Positions 51,103 to 61,060 of a DNA stretch of 64,000 bases are shown piece by piece. The DNA comes from an uncultured Rhizobium sp. (GTDB taxonomy: Bacteria > Pseudomonadota > Alphaproteobacteria > Rhizobiales > Rhizobiaceae). Both the position numbers and the translations under genes were made by a program. Below the pieces are notes generated by a model, which had not been told where the DNA came from, did no database searches, and saw only the letters and a program-made list of their open reading frames with translations. How positions within the stretch are numbered: the first letter of the stretch is position 1; every line of letters begins with the position of its first letter. The stretch spans positions 1 through 64,000 of the forward strand of contig CAMFHE010000006.1 of the NCBI GenBank assembly GCA_945952045.1, read 5' to 3'.

Positions 51103-52038
51103 ATGACATTTCAAGCCGATGCGCCGCATGTGCGACGCGACCGGAAGCCGTGGCTTGCGCGTCTGGCCGACGCCGCCCAGCCCTATCTCTACAGCGCGCC
51201 GGCGCTGATCCTGATCGTCGCCGTCATGCTGGTGCCGCTGGCGATCGGCGTCTCATACGCCTTCCGGGACATTCAGCTACTTAACCCGTTCTCGGGCGGT
51301 TTCATCGGGCTCGATCATTTTCGCGAATTGTCGACTGATAAGGCGTTCTACGGCGCCCTGCGCAATACGCTCTGGTGGACCGGCGTTTCTGTCTTCCTGC
51401 AATTCTTCTTCGGCCTGATCCTCGCCTTGCTGCTCGACAAGCCGTTTACCGGAAGGGGATTGGCGCAGGCGCTGGTCTTCCTGCCATGGGCGGTGCCATC
51501 CTTCCTCGCCGGCCTCAACTGGGCCTGGCTGTTCAATCCGGTCATCGGGCCGATCCCGCATTGGCTTTATGGCCTGGGATTGATGAGCGAGCCCGGCAAT
51601 ATCCTCTCCGATCCCAATTATGCGATGTGGGGGCCGATCGTCGCCAATGTCTGGTGGGGCATTCCCTTCTTCGCGATCACCCTCCTCGCCGCGCTGCAGG
51701 CGATCCCGCGCGATCTCTACGAGGCGGCGGAGATCGACGGCGCCGGCTGGTGGCAGCGCTTCGGCTCGATCACCCTGCCCTTCCTGGCGCCAACGATTGC
51801 CATCACCGTGTTGCTGCGCACTGTCTGGATCTCGAATTTCGCCGACCTGATCGTGGTCATGACTGGCGGCGGGCCGGCCGACAGGACGCAGATCGTCGCC
51901 AGCTACATCTTCACCCAGGCCTTCAAGCGGCTGGATTTCGGCTACGCCTCGGCGGTGGCGCTGGTGCTGCTGGTGCTGCTGCTCGCCTATTCGCTGCTGA
52001 TCATCCTGCTGCGCCAGACGCTGCTGAACAAGGATTGA
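51103..52038 (+). CDS. ABC sugar-type permease (MalF-like), module B
   Basis: A 311-residue inner-membrane permease beginning MTFQADAPHVRRDRK, with GAGGGG upstream. First segment PALILIVAVMLVPLAIGVSYAF; docking loop DLYEAAEIDGAGWWQRFGSITLP; then VWISNFADLIVVMTGGGPADRTQ, typical of MalF-type subunits. Six hydrophobic segments are predicted. The MalG-like gene starts 4 bases after its stop. The frame extends 23 codons upstream but without a ribosome site. Confidence 0.9.
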   Translation: MTFQADAPHVRRDRKPWLARLADAAQPYLYSAPALILIVAVMLVPLAIGVSYAFRDIQLLNPFSGGFIGLDHFRELSTDKAFYGALRNTLWWTGVSVFLQFFFGLILALLLDKPFTGRGLAQALVFLPWAVPSFLAGLNWAWLFNPVIGPIPHWLYGLGLMSEPGNILSDPNYAMWGPIVANVWWGIPFFAITLLAALQAIPRDLYEAAEIDGAGWWQRFGSITLPFLAPTIAITVLLRTVWISNFADLIVVMTGGGPADRTQIVASYIFTQAFKRLDFGYASAVALVLLVLLLAYSLLIILLRQTLLNKD

Positions 52039-52042
52039 GCCG

Positions 52043-52873
52043 ATGAGACATGCAATCCTGCCCCTGCTGGCCCATCGCCTGGCGATCCTTGTCTATATCG
52101 CCTTCGCTCTGTTTCCGCTCTACTGGCTGTTCAAGGTGTCGGTGACACCGAACGATCTGCTCTATACCGAGGGCGTGCGGCTTTGGCCGTCACGCACCAC
52201 CTTCGAGCATTACGGTTTCGTGCTGCGCCACAGCGATTTCCCGACCTTTTTCAAGAACAGCCTGATCGTTTCGGCCTCGACGGCCGTGGTCGTCACGCTC
52301 GCCGCCTCGCTCTCGGGTTATGCTCTGTCGCGCTTTTCCTTCCGCGGCAAATACTGGATCGTGGCGTTGATGCTGCTGACGCAGATGTTTCCGCTGGTCA
52401 TGCTGGTGGCGCCGATCTTCAAGATCCTCTCGCCCATCGGCCTGACAAACAGCCTCACCGGCCTCGTCATCGTCTACACCGCATTCAACGTGCCCTTCGC
52501 CACCTTCCTGATGCAGTCCTTCTTCGACGGCATTCCCAGGGATCTGGAGGAGGCGGCGATGATCGACGGCGCGACGCAGTTCATGGCTTTCCGCCAGATC
52601 ATCCTGCCGCTGACCCTGCCCGGCATCGCCGCCACGCTTGGCTTCGTCTTCACCGCCGCCTGGAGCGAGTTGCTGTTTGCGCTGATGCTGATCAACGGCA
52701 ATGCCGCCGCCACCTTCCCGGTCGGGCTTTTGACCTTCGTGTCGAAATTCTCGGTCGATTTCGGGCAGATGATGGCGGCCGGCATTCTCGCCCTCATCCC
52801 GGCCGGCCTCTTCTTCCTTCTCATCCAGCGTTATCTCGTGCAGGGCCTGACGGCCGGCGCGGTCAAAGGTTGA
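52043..52873 (+). CDS. ABC sugar-type permease (MalG-like), module B
   Basis: A 276-residue inner-membrane permease. It has [25 protein letters not shown] after the first segment, the docking loop [23 protein letters not shown] and the C-terminal [14 protein letters not shown] typical of MalG. AAGGA lies 8 bases before the ATG. It pairs with the protein encoded at 51103 and the ATPase that starts 4 bases downstream. Confidence 0.9.
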   Translation: MRHAILPLLAHRLAILVYIAFALFPLYWLFKVSVTPNDLLYTEGVRLWPSRTTFEHYGFVLRHSDFPTFFKNSLIVSASTAVVVTLAASLSGYALSRFSFRGKYWIVALMLLTQMFPLVMLVAPIFKILSPIGLTNSLTGLVIVYTAFNVPFATFLMQSFFDGIPRDLEEAAMIDGATQFMAFRQIILPLTLPGIAATLGFVFTAAWSELLFALMLINGNAAATFPVGLLTFVSKFSVDFGQMMAAGILALIPAGLFFLLIQRYLVQGLTAGAVKG

Positions 52874-52877
52874 TCCC

Positions 52878-53939
52878 ATGGCTTCGATCGATATCCAGAA
52901 CGTCCAGAAATCCTATGGCGCCGTGAAGGTGCTGCATGGGGTGGATTTGCGCATCCGCGACGGCGAATTCATCGTGCTCGTCGGACCCTCCGGCTGCGGA
53001 AAGTCGACGCTTTTGCGCATGGTCGCCGGCCTCGAAGAGGTCACGGACGGCGAAATCCGCATCTCCGGCAATCGCGTCAACGAGTTGCCGCCAAAGGACC
53101 GTGACATCGCCATGGTGTTCCAGTCCTATGCGCTCTATCCGCACATGAATGTCGCCGGCAATATGAGCTATAGCCTGCGCTTGCGCAAAACCGCGCGTGA
53201 AAAGATCGACAAGGCCGTGGCCGGTGCTGCGGCGAAACTCGGTCTTGAACCCTTTCTGGAGCGCCGCCCCAAGGCGCTTTCCGGTGGCCAGCGCCAGCGT
53301 GTCGCCATGGGCCGCGCCATCGTGCGCCAGCCGAAGGCCTTCCTGTTCGACGAGCCGCTGTCAAACCTCGATGCACGCCTGCGCGAACAGATGCGCGCCG
53401 AAATCAAGAAGATGCATGGCGACCTCAAGGCCACCTCGATCTATGTGACCCATGACCAGATCGAGGCGATGACGCTGGCGGATCGGATCGTGGCCATGCA
53501 TGGCGGCGTGGTGCAGCAGGTCGGCAGCCCGCTCGATCTCTACGACCGTCCCGCCAATCTTTTCGTCGCCGGTTTCATCGGTTCACCCGGCATGAACTTT
53601 CTGGAAGCGACCTATGTCGGAGGTGGCGCGGCGCGGCTGAAGGATGGAACGGTGGTGCCGCTGGCCTCCACCCTGCCGTTGACGGAGGGTTCAGCTATGA
53701 CGCTCGGCATCCGTCCGGAGCATGTGACCGTCGCGGCTGGGGGGAACGGCCTCATCGCCCATGTCGATCTGATCGAGCCGACCGGCTTCGGCATCATCCT
53801 GCATCTGTCGCTGCATGGCCTTCCGCTGAAGATTTTCACCCTCGACCGCGCAGCGCTCGCCTATCGCGGCGACATCGCCATAGCCTTTCCGCAGGCGCAG
53901 CTGCACGCTTTCGGTCCTGACGGCGCACGGGTCTCCTGA
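52878..53939 (+). CDS. ABC transporter ATP-binding protein (MsmK/UgpC family), module B
   Basis: A 353-residue ATPase. Walker [10 protein letters not shown] near residue 37, Q-loop [13 protein letters not shown], signature [15 protein letters not shown], Walker [15 protein letters not shown] and switch THDQIEAM are intact, followed by the OB-type regulatory domain with FIGSPGMNF and [10 protein letters not shown]. It completes a self-sufficient importer, unlike module A. It is the last gene before a strong bidirectional terminator. Confidence 0.93.
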   Translation: MASIDIQNVQKSYGAVKVLHGVDLRIRDGEFIVLVGPSGCGKSTLLRMVAGLEEVTDGEIRISGNRVNELPPKDRDIAMVFQSYALYPHMNVAGNMSYSLRLRKTAREKIDKAVAGAAAKLGLEPFLERRPKALSGGQRQRVAMGRAIVRQPKAFLFDEPLSNLDARLREQMRAEIKKMHGDLKATSIYVTHDQIEAMTLADRIVAMHGGVVQQVGSPLDLYDRPANLFVAGFIGSPGMNFLEATYVGGGAARLKDGTVVPLASTLPLTEGSAMTLGIRPEHVTVAAGGNGLIAHVDLIEPTGFGIILHLSLHGLPLKIFTLDRAALAYRGDIAIAFPQAQLHAFGPDGARVS

Positions 53940-53954
53940 AAGTCCCGCCGCATC

Positions 53955-53996
53955 AACAAAAAGCCCCGCGCGGATGGCCGCGCGGGGCTTTTTGTT
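53955..53996. terminator. Bidirectional rho-independent terminator
   Basis: AACAAAAAGCCCCGCGCGG and its perfect complement form a 19-base-pair stem with an ATGG loop. Both strands end in a T-run (GCTTTTTGTT), so it serves the importer operon from the left and the outer-membrane factor gene from the right. Confidence 0.93.
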
Positions 53997-54033
53997 ATTT
54001 CCGGAAGGGCAGCCGAAGCGGTGCCCCTCTTTA

Positions 54034-55497
54034 TCAATTGGCGGCAACGACCTTCGTCGTCTTGGCTTCGACGACCACCGGCTTTGCCGCAGGCGAGGTT
54101 CCGTCCGGCGAATAGCCGCCGCCGATGGCGACGTTGAGCGAAACAAAGTCGCGCGCCTGCTGCTGGATCGCCTGGGCCAGGCTTGTCTGTGCGACCGAGA
54201 CCTGACGCTGCGCATCGAGAACGTCGAGCAGCGACGAGGCGCCGTCCTTGTAGCTGGCGGTGGCCAGCGTCAGGGCTTCCTCATAGGAACGAACCTGAGC
54301 GCGCAGCGCAGAAACCGTCTGCGAGTCGCGCGAAACGGCGGCAAGCGCATTTTCGACTTCTTCGACGCCGTTCAGTACCGTTGCCTTCCAGACCAGATAT
54401 TGCGTCTTGGCATTCGACTTGGCGATATCGACGCCGGCCTTCAGGCGGCCGCCATCGAGGATCGGAAGCGTAATGCTCGGGCCGAACGACCAGTTGACCA
54501 GGCCGCCCTTGAGCGCGCTGGAGGCGAGATAGCTCGGCTGGATGCTGCCGCCCAGCGTGATCGACGGATAGAGTTGCGCTTCGGCGACGCCGATATTGGC
54601 GACGGCGGCCGCAAGTTCGCGCTCCGCCTTGCGAATATCGGGACGGTTGCGGATCAGGTCGGCCGGGATGCCGGCGCGGATGTTCATACGCGCGACCGGC
54701 TGGCCGCCGCTCTTCTGCATTTCGCCGACCAGCGTCGAAGCGGGCATGCCGAGCAGCGTCGATACGCGATGGACGGAAACGCGGAAGCGGGTTTCAAGGC
54801 CCGGGATTTCAGACAGCGTCGAATTCACGAGACCTTCGGCCTGGACGACGTCGAGGCGCGATGCGGCGCCGGCTTCCAGCTGGAAGCGCGTCAGGTTCAG
54901 CGTTTCGCGGCGTGAAGCCAGGTTCTTGCGCGAGATCGCCAGCAGCTGCTGGTAGTAGCGCGCGTCGATATAGGCCGAGACGACGTTCGAGAGCAGCGTC
55001 AGCCGCGCGATGTCGATATCGGAATAGGCGGCATCCAGCGAAGCCTCGGCGCTTTCACGCGCACGGGCATACTGGCCGAACAGATCGAGCAGCCAGGAAA
55101 CCGACAGGCTGCCATTGGAGACGTTGCGGATATCGTTAAAGGACTTCAGGTTTCTGGAGCCACCCTGACCGCTGACCTCATGCGAGGCGCCGAGCTGCGC
55201 CTGCGGCAGGGAGCCCGCGCCCGCTGCGGCGACATTCGCCTCGGCGGCATTGATACGCTCAAGCGCCTGGAGAATGGTCAGGTTCTGTTGTTGTCCCTGG
55301 ACGACATAGCCCGTGAGGCGCTTGTCGCGGAACGCGGTCCACCAGTCCGACATGGCGATATTGCCATTGGACTTGACACCGCCTTCGGCGAATTTGGCCG
55401 GAAGAACCATTTCCGGCGCCTTGTGATCAGGCCCGACCACGCAACCCGACAGGGTCAACAGACCTGCGAAGGCGGCGGCAGCTCGAATGGACATCAT
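54034..55497 (-). CDS. NodT-family outer membrane lipoprotein of an RND efflux system
   Basis: A 487-residue TolC-like outer-membrane factor of the NodT type. It starts MMSIRAAAAF and has a lipobox LSGC with acylated Cys19. Two repeated coiled-coil regions carry family patterns such as NRPDIRKAERELAAAVANIGVAEAQLYPSI and LSVSWLLDLFGQYARARESAEA, split over each repeat. It is the third gene of the efflux operon, 143 bases after the pump gene. It would form the outer-membrane exit duct. The terminator at 53955-53996 follows. Confidence 0.92.
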   Translation of the reverse strand: MMSIRAAAAFAGLLTLSGCVVGPDHKAPEMVLPAKFAEGGVKSNGNIAMSDWWTAFRDKRLTGYVVQGQQQNLTILQALERINAAEANVAAAGAGSLPQAQLGASHEVSGQGGSRNLKSFNDIRNVSNGSLSVSWLLDLFGQYARARESAEASLDAAYSDIDIARLTLLSNVVSAYIDARYYQQLLAISRKNLASRRETLNLTRFQLEAGAASRLDVVQAEGLVNSTLSEIPGLETRFRVSVHRVSTLLGMPASTLVGEMQKSGGQPVARMNIRAGIPADLIRNRPDIRKAERELAAAVANIGVAEAQLYPSITLGGSIQPSYLASSALKGGLVNWSFGPSITLPILDGGRLKAGVDIAKSNAKTQYLVWKATVLNGVEEVENALAAVSRDSQTVSALRAQVRSYEEALTLATASYKDGASSLLDVLDAQRQVSVAQTSLAQAIQQQARDFVSLNVAIGGGYSPDGTSPAAKPVVVEAKTTKVVAAN

Positions 55498-55640
55498 CTT
55501 CTTATCCTACACACTTCTAGTTCAGCCTGTCGGTCGTTTACGCACCGAAGGCGCCCACTATGCTTTCAGCTTGCCGGCCTGGAAATAATCCCGGTCTGCA
55601 ACAGATTTCGAATCCCCGGATCTGAGGCCTACATGAAATT

Positions 55641-58600
55641 TTAACGCCTTGCACTTCCGAAAACCCGACGAACCACCACAAAGAAGGAGGGCACGAAGAA
55701 AATTCCGAGGAGTGTTGCAGAAAGCATACCCCCCAGCACGCCGATACCAATGGCATTCTGCGCTGCGGAACCCGCACCGGTTGCAATAGCCAGCGGCACG
55801 ACGCCGAGAATGAAGGCGAGCGAGGTCATGATGATCGGCCGCAGGCGAAGCTTTGCCGCCTCCAGCGTCGCCTCGATTATGTCTGCCCCCGCAGCGTGTC
55901 GGTCCTTGGCGAATTCGACGATCAGGATCGCGTTCTTCGCCGCAAGCCCGATCGTGGTCAGCAGGCCCACCTTGAAATAGACGTCGTTCGACTGGCCGAA
56001 CAGCAGGGCCGCCCCCAACGCGCCGAGCACGCCGATCGGCACCGCCATGATGACCGAGAACGGGATCGACCAGCTTTCGTAAAGGGCCGCAAGGCAGAGG
56101 AAGACGACGAGAACCGACAGCGCATAGAGCATCGGCGCCTGCGAGCCGGACAGGCGTTCCTGATAGGAAAGACCCTGCCAGGCGACGGTATAGCCGCCGT
56201 CCATGCTGGCGGTCAGCCGCTCGATTTCGTTCATGGCGTCACCGGAGCTGACGCCAGGTGCGGCGCTGCCGTCGAGCGAGATGGCGCTGGTTCCGTTGAA
56301 GCGGGCAAGCGCCGGCGGGCCGTTGATCCAGTCCAGACGGCTGAAGGCGGAGAACGGCACCATTTCGCCCTGGTTGTTGCGGGCATACCAGTATTGCAGA
56401 TCGTCCGGCTGCATGCGGAACGGCGCATCGCCCTGGACATAGACCGGCTTCAACTCGTTGTTGAGCGTGAAGTCGTTGACGTCGCGGCCGGCGAAGATCG
56501 TCGACAGCATGGAATTGACCGCGGCGAGATCCACACCCATGGCGCCGAGTTTTTCCTGGTCGAGCAGGATCTTCATCTGCGTTTCCGCGTCACGGCTGTT
56601 GGAGCGCATCGCAACGATCTTGCCGCTGGAATTGCCGAGCTGGATCAGCTGCTTGGAGGCTTCGGTCAGCGCATCGTTGCCGCGCTTGCCGCTATCGACC
56701 AGATACATGGAGAAGCCGCTCGAGGTGCCGAGACCCGGAATGGCCGGCGGCGCCAGCGGGAAGACCTGGGCATCGCGCAGCGTGAAGAAATAGCCCATGG
56801 CGCGGCCGACGATCGACTGCGCCGACTGGTCTGGATGCTTGCGCTCCTCGAAATCCTTGAGTTTGGTGAAGACGATGGCGTTGTTCTGGCCGGTGCCGGA
56901 GAAGGAGAAGCCCAGCACGCCGAAGACGGCGGTGATGTTGTCCTTTTCCTTTTCGAGGAAGTAGTCCTCAACCTTCTTGAGCACGGCTTCGGTGCGCTGG
57001 GTCGTCGATCCGGTCGGCGTCTGGATGATGGTCAGAAGCACGCCCTGGTCTTCCTGCGGCAGGAAGGAGCTGGGCAGCTTGGTGAACAGAAAGGCGCAGG
57101 CTGCGACGATGCAGAGGAAACCGGCGATGACCGTGACAGGCCACTTCAGGAGCACGCCGATAGTCCCGACATAGCCGCGCGTCGTCGCGTCGAAGCCGCG
57201 GTTGAACCAGGCGGCCGGGCCGCGACCCTTCTTGTGATGGTTGATCGGCTTCAGCATCGTGGCGCAGAGCGCCGGCGTCAGCACGATGGCGACCAATGCC
57301 GAGAGCAGCATGGCCGAGACGATGGTGACGGAGAACTGGCGGTAGATGATACCGGTCGATCCGCCGAAGAAGGCCATCGGGATGAACACGGCGGTCAGAA
57401 CCAGCGCGATGCCGATGATGGCGCCGGTGATTTCGCCCATGGACTTTTCCGTCGCCTCGCGCGGCGGCAATCCCTCGTCGCTCATGATGCGCTCGACGTT
57501 TTCGACGACCACGATGGCGTCGTCGACGAGCAGGCCGATGGCCAGCACCATGGCGAACATTGTCAGCGTATTGATGGAATAGCCGGTAACCGCAAGGATG
57601 CCGAAGGTGCCGAGCAAGACCACGGGCACGGCGATCATCGGGATCAGCGTGGCGCGCAGGTTCTGCAGGAAGATCAGGAGCACCACGAAGACGAGAACGA
57701 TGGCTTCGACCAGCGTTTCGACGACCTTCTCGATCGACAGCTTGACGAAGGGCGTGGTGTCGTAGGGGTACTGGATCTCGACGCCATGCGGCAGGGTCGG
57801 CGCGATGACGGTCAGGGCATCCTTGACGCGCGCGGCGGTGTCGAGGGCGTTGGCGCCGGTCGCCAGGTTGACGGCGAAGCCGCTGGCCGGCATGCGGTTG
57901 GCGCGCGTGCCGCCGCCATAGCTTTCCTCGCCGATCTCGATGCGGGCGACGTCGCTCAGGCGAACGGTCGCGCCGTCCTTCTCGACCTTGAGAATGATCG
58001 ATTCGAATTCGGAGACGGTGTTGAGCTGGCTCTGGGCCGTGATGGTGATGTTGATCTGCTGGCCCTTGGCAACCGGCTGGGCGCCGAGCGAACCGACGGA
58101 TACCTGGGTGTTCTGCGCCTGGATCGCCGAGGTCACGTCAGACGGCGTCAGCTGGTATTTCTGCAACTTGAACGGATCGAGCCAGATGCGCATCGCATAG
58201 CCGGAACCGAAGATATTGATGCTGCCGACGCCTTCGAGGCGCTTGATCTGGTCCTCGATCTGGCTGGAAACGAGGTCGCCGAGATCGACGGAGCTGCGCT
58301 TGCCGTCGACCGAGACCAGCGCGCCGACCATCAGGATGCTCGACGTCGAGCGCGACACGGTGATGCCGGCCTGCTGCACGACGTCGGGCAACTGCGACTG
58401 CACCAGCTGCAGCTTGTTCTGTACCTGCACCTGGGCAATATCCGGGTTGACCGAATTACCGAAGGTCAGCGTCACTTCGGCGCTGCCGGTGGTGGAGGAC
58501 GAGGTCATGTAGGTCAGGTCGTCGAGGCCGGTCATGCCGTCCTCGATCAGCGTCGTCACCGATTTCTCGACGGTTTCGGCGCTGGCGCCATTATAGGCGG

Positions 58601-58739
58601 CCGAGATGCGCACCGTGGTCGGGGCGATTTCCGGATATTGCGAAATCGACAGCGTGAAGATCGCCAGCGCGCCCCCCAGCATGATGACGATCGCAATGAC
58701 CCAGGCAAAGATCGGGCGTTGGATGAAGAAATGAGCCAT
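55641..58739 (-). CDS. RND efflux pump, HAE1 family inner membrane transporter
   Basis: A 1032-residue AcrB/MexB-type proton-drug antiporter. It begins MAHFFIQRPIFAWVIAIVIML. Twelve membrane segments flank two large periplasmic loops. The proton-relay Asp pair is in AIGLLVDDAIVVVENVERI near residue 405, and GFSFSGTGQNNAIVFTKLKDF and PSSFLPQEDQGVL are family landmarks. GGAAG lies before the ATG. With the membrane-fusion protein (58873) and the NodT-type factor (54034) it makes a tripartite pump, similar in arrangement to AmeABC of Agrobacterium. Likely substrates are plant phenolics, antibiotics or detergents; this is inferred. Confidence 0.95.
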   Translation of the reverse strand: MAHFFIQRPIFAWVIAIVIMLGGALAIFTLSISQYPEIAPTTVRISAAYNGASAETVEKSVTTLIEDGMTGLDDLTYMTSSSTTGSAEVTLTFGNSVNPDIAQVQVQNKLQLVQSQLPDVVQQAGITVSRSTSSILMVGALVSVDGKRSSVDLGDLVSSQIEDQIKRLEGVGSINIFGSGYAMRIWLDPFKLQKYQLTPSDVTSAIQAQNTQVSVGSLGAQPVAKGQQINITITAQSQLNTVSEFESIILKVEKDGATVRLSDVARIEIGEESYGGGTRANRMPASGFAVNLATGANALDTAARVKDALTVIAPTLPHGVEIQYPYDTTPFVKLSIEKVVETLVEAIVLVFVVLLIFLQNLRATLIPMIAVPVVLLGTFGILAVTGYSINTLTMFAMVLAIGLLVDDAIVVVENVERIMSDEGLPPREATEKSMGEITGAIIGIALVLTAVFIPMAFFGGSTGIIYRQFSVTIVSAMLLSALVAIVLTPALCATMLKPINHHKKGRGPAAWFNRGFDATTRGYVGTIGVLLKWPVTVIAGFLCIVAACAFLFTKLPSSFLPQEDQGVLLTIIQTPTGSTTQRTEAVLKKVEDYFLEKEKDNITAVFGVLGFSFSGTGQNNAIVFTKLKDFEERKHPDQSAQSIVGRAMGYFFTLRDAQVFPLAPPAIPGLGTSSGFSMYLVDSGKRGNDALTEASKQLIQLGNSSGKIVAMRSNSRDAETQMKILLDQEKLGAMGVDLAAVNSMLSTIFAGRDVNDFTLNNELKPVYVQGDAPFRMQPDDLQYWYARNNQGEMVPFSAFSRLDWINGPPALARFNGTSAISLDGSAAPGVSSGDAMNEIERLTASMDGGYTVAWQGLSYQERLSGSQAPMLYALSVLVVFLCLAALYESWSIPFSVIMAVPIGVLGALGAALLFGQSNDVYFKVGLLTTIGLAAKNAILIVEFAKDRHAAGADIIEATLEAAKLRLRPIIMTSLAFILGVVPLAIATGAGSAAQNAIGIGVLGGMLSATLLGIFFVPSFFVVVRRVFGSARR

Positions 58740-58872
58740 GCTGGTTCTTCCAGACGTTCGAAACGGTTCGGACAGGCCCGCGCATCGCAGGGACGCGCAA
58801 AGGGGCGCTGCTACACATCGAAACTGCGACCTGCAGCGCGAAGGACGCGCGCGGGCCGCAGGGGTTCAGGCG

Positions 58873-60102
58873 TCAGTTGGCGGCCGCCGGGGCGGCCGGC
58901 GCTGCGGGCGCCGCCTGCGCGGTCTGCTCCACGACGAGGCCGTCCTTGTCGATCTGCACCTCGACCGGCTTGACCTTGGCGCCGGGGCCGATCCACTGGA
59001 AGCCATCGACGATCAGCTTGTCGCCATCTTTGATGCCCTTGGTCACCAGCCAGGAATTGTTCGAGGTGCGCGCATCATCGAAGGTGCGGGTCTCGACAGT
59101 GCCTTCGGCGGAGACGAACTGGGCGTTCAGATTGCCGCGCGCATCGCGCGTCGCCGCCCGCTGCGGGATCAGGTAGCCGTTTTCACGGCCGATCTCGACG
59201 GTTGCGCGGACATACATGCCCGGCAGGATACGGTGATTGGGGTTCTCGAAGACGGCGCGGATGTTGAAGGTGCCGGTGGTTTCGCTGACCGCCATTTCCG
59301 ACATGTCGAGCGTGCCGGTGTGGTCGTATTCGTTGCCGTCTTCCAGCGTCAGCCGGATGACCGCATCCTTCGGCGAACCCTTGAGGTCGCCGGACGCCAG
59401 CATACGCTCGAGTTTCAGGAGATTGGTGCTCGATTCCGTCAGCTGGATGTAGATCGGGTTGATCTGGCGCAGCGTCATCATCGAGGTGGTCTGGTTGGCG
59501 GTGACGACGTTGCCGACATTGATGCCGGTGGCGCTGGCGATGCCGTCGAAGGGCGCGCGGATCTTGGTGTAGTCGAGGTTGATCTCGGCCGAACGCAGGG
59601 CGGCCTGTGCCGATTCGACGTCGGCCTTGGCCTGCAGCAGCGTGACCTTGGCGTTTTCAAACTCGATCTGGGTCGCGCCGCTGTTTACCAGCCGCTCGTA
59701 GCGGGCCAGGTTGGTTTCGGCGGTGGGCACGGCGGCCTGCGCCTTGGCCACCGCTGCCTGAGCCTGGGCGAGCGCTGCCGAATAGCTGCGATCCTCGATC
59801 TGGTAGAGCAAATCGCCCTTGGAGACCGTACCGCCTTCCTTGAAGGCGACCGAGGTGATGACGCCTGAAACCTGCGGCCGGATTTCGGCGGTCTGCAACG
59901 CAACCGCGCGGCCCGGAAGGCGCGAGGTGAAGGGCAGTTCCTGCTGCTTCATGGTGACGACGCTGACAGGGGCTTCATGTGCTGCCGCAGCGGCTTCTCC
60001 ACCGCCGGCGCCTGCCGCCTTTTGTTCGCCTTTTTCATTGCACCCGGCAACCATGCCTGCCGCGGCAAGGAGGGCGATGATCAACACATGACGTCGGGCC
60101 AT
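58873..60102 (-). CDS. RND efflux periplasmic adaptor (membrane fusion lipoprotein)
   Basis: A 409-residue AcrA-type adaptor. The start at 60102 (MARRHVLIIALLAAAG) follows GGAG by 6 bases; ATG at 60114 is in frame. The lipobox VAGC has acylated Cys21. The lipoyl halves contain ALQTAEIRPQVSGVITSVAFKEG and DYTKIRAPFDGIASATGINVGN, split around a coiled-coil hairpin rich in Ala and Glu (about 95-160). The C-terminus is an Ala-Pro-rich tail. It links the pump to the outer-membrane factor and is the first efflux gene after the tetR gene. Confidence 0.94.
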   Translation of the reverse strand: MARRHVLIIALLAAAGMVAGCNEKGEQKAAGAGGGEAAAAAHEAPVSVVTMKQQELPFTSRLPGRAVALQTAEIRPQVSGVITSVAFKEGGTVSKGDLLYQIEDRSYSAALAQAQAAVAKAQAAVPTAETNLARYERLVNSGATQIEFENAKVTLLQAKADVESAQAALRSAEINLDYTKIRAPFDGIASATGINVGNVVTANQTTSMMTLRQINPIYIQLTESSTNLLKLERMLASGDLKGSPKDAVIRLTLEDGNEYDHTGTLDMSEMAVSETTGTFNIRAVFENPNHRILPGMYVRATVEIGRENGYLIPQRAATRDARGNLNAQFVSAEGTVETRTFDDARTSNNSWLVTKGIKDGDKLIVDGFQWIGPGAKVKPVEVQIDKDGLVVEQTAQAAPAAPAAPAAAN

Positions 60103-60288
60103 GAGAATCTCCATCCGGTTAAGTACCTGCCGGGTCGGGCACGGTAAGAGAGTGTTGCTTCAGGTGAAATTTACAAAGGCCAATTTTCGGAAGACCGTTG
60201 TTCCGATTATCGAATTGTCATCGGGTCGACCTATTTGCAACACTTCACGTCGATAGGAAACACCGGAGGAGGTCCGGCATCGTCGTGA

Positions 60289-60316
60289 AAGTGACGTATC
60301 TCATGGATCGTCACTT
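60289..60316. promoter_or_regulatory. Inverted repeat at the tetR 3' end, candidate operator
   Basis: AAGTGACG and CGTCACTT are separated by 12 bases; the right arm overlaps the tetR stop codon. It lies in the 208-base region upstream of the efflux operon. The arm length and spacing fit a dimeric or tetrameric TetR-family site, but a transcription-ending hairpin cannot be excluded. Confidence 0.42.
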
Positions 60317-60913
60317 GGCAAGCGGGTTTTGCAGTGCGGTATTGATGAGATCCACAAGGATTCTGCAGCGCTCGGGCAATTCGTCCTTTTCGCAGCGCAC
60401 CAGAAAGACGGGGTGCAGGACGCTGGCGAGAGCGGCGCTGACGGCCCTGGCGCTCTGCGCCGGATCGGCGCAATGATAGATGCCGGCCGCGACGCCGGCG
60501 CGGATGATCGTCTCGAACTTCTCCTCGAGAAGGCGCTTGTAAAGCAGGCCGCTCGGAAATTCCGTGTCGGCGGTCATCAGCACCATTTCGAAGATATACG
60601 GGCTCTGTTGGAGGTCGTGGAGGTGGCTTTCCATCAGGCGCTGGGCGACGCGCAGCAGCCTGTCCTCCGGCGGAACGATCTCGTCCAGTGTCGCCAAGCG
60701 CTCGGTCATGCGCTTGATATGACGCTCGGTGATCGTTACCGCCAGATCGGTCTTGGTGTGGAAATGCTTGAAGACGTTGGCCGGCGACATGTCGAGCGCC
60801 GCCGCGATGTCGGCAATGGAAATCCGTGAAAAACCCTGGGCGCGGAACAGTTCTTCCGCTTTCAACAGGATATCCTCGCGCGTTTCCTCGGCTTTTCGAC
60901 GCGGCCTGCGCAT
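60311..60913 (-). CDS. TetR family transcriptional regulator
   Basis: A 200-residue repressor with the N-terminal helix-turn-helix (about residues 10-60: EDILLKAEELFRAQGFSRISIADIAAALDMSPANVFKHF split over three helices) and a ligand-binding C-terminal domain. The ATG at 60913 (MRRPRRKAEETRED) is preferred because GAGGA lies upstream; the frame stays open to an ATG at 60964. It lies directly upstream of the efflux operon on the same strand, so it probably represses that operon and responds to pump substrates, as AmeR does in Agrobacterium. Confidence 0.9.
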   Translation of the reverse strand: MRRPRRKAEETREDILLKAEELFRAQGFSRISIADIAAALDMSPANVFKHFHTKTDLAVTITERHIKRMTERLATLDEIVPPEDRLLRVAQRLMESHLHDLQQSPYIFEMVLMTADTEFPSGLLYKRLLEEKFETIIRAGVAAGIYHCADPAQSARAVSAALASVLHPVFLVRCEKDELPERCRILVDLINTALQNPLAK

Positions 60914-61060
60914 GTGTTTTCTGTCCTCGGCCCTATAGGTACGTCCTGAAGCAAAACCGTCCATTGACGTTTTCCGGTATTGCGATGGAGCCCGGACGAA
61001 ACGGCCCGGGCACGCTAAGGTTCCCTTGGTGATTCACTATCGCGCGTGTCGCGCGTAACT

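Noticed and set aside
55896..58973. 1025-codon open frame antisense to the RND pump
   Set aside because: The minus strand encodes a full RND pump with all landmarks. The plus-strand frame is repetitive in Asp, His, Arg and Gln and resembles no family.
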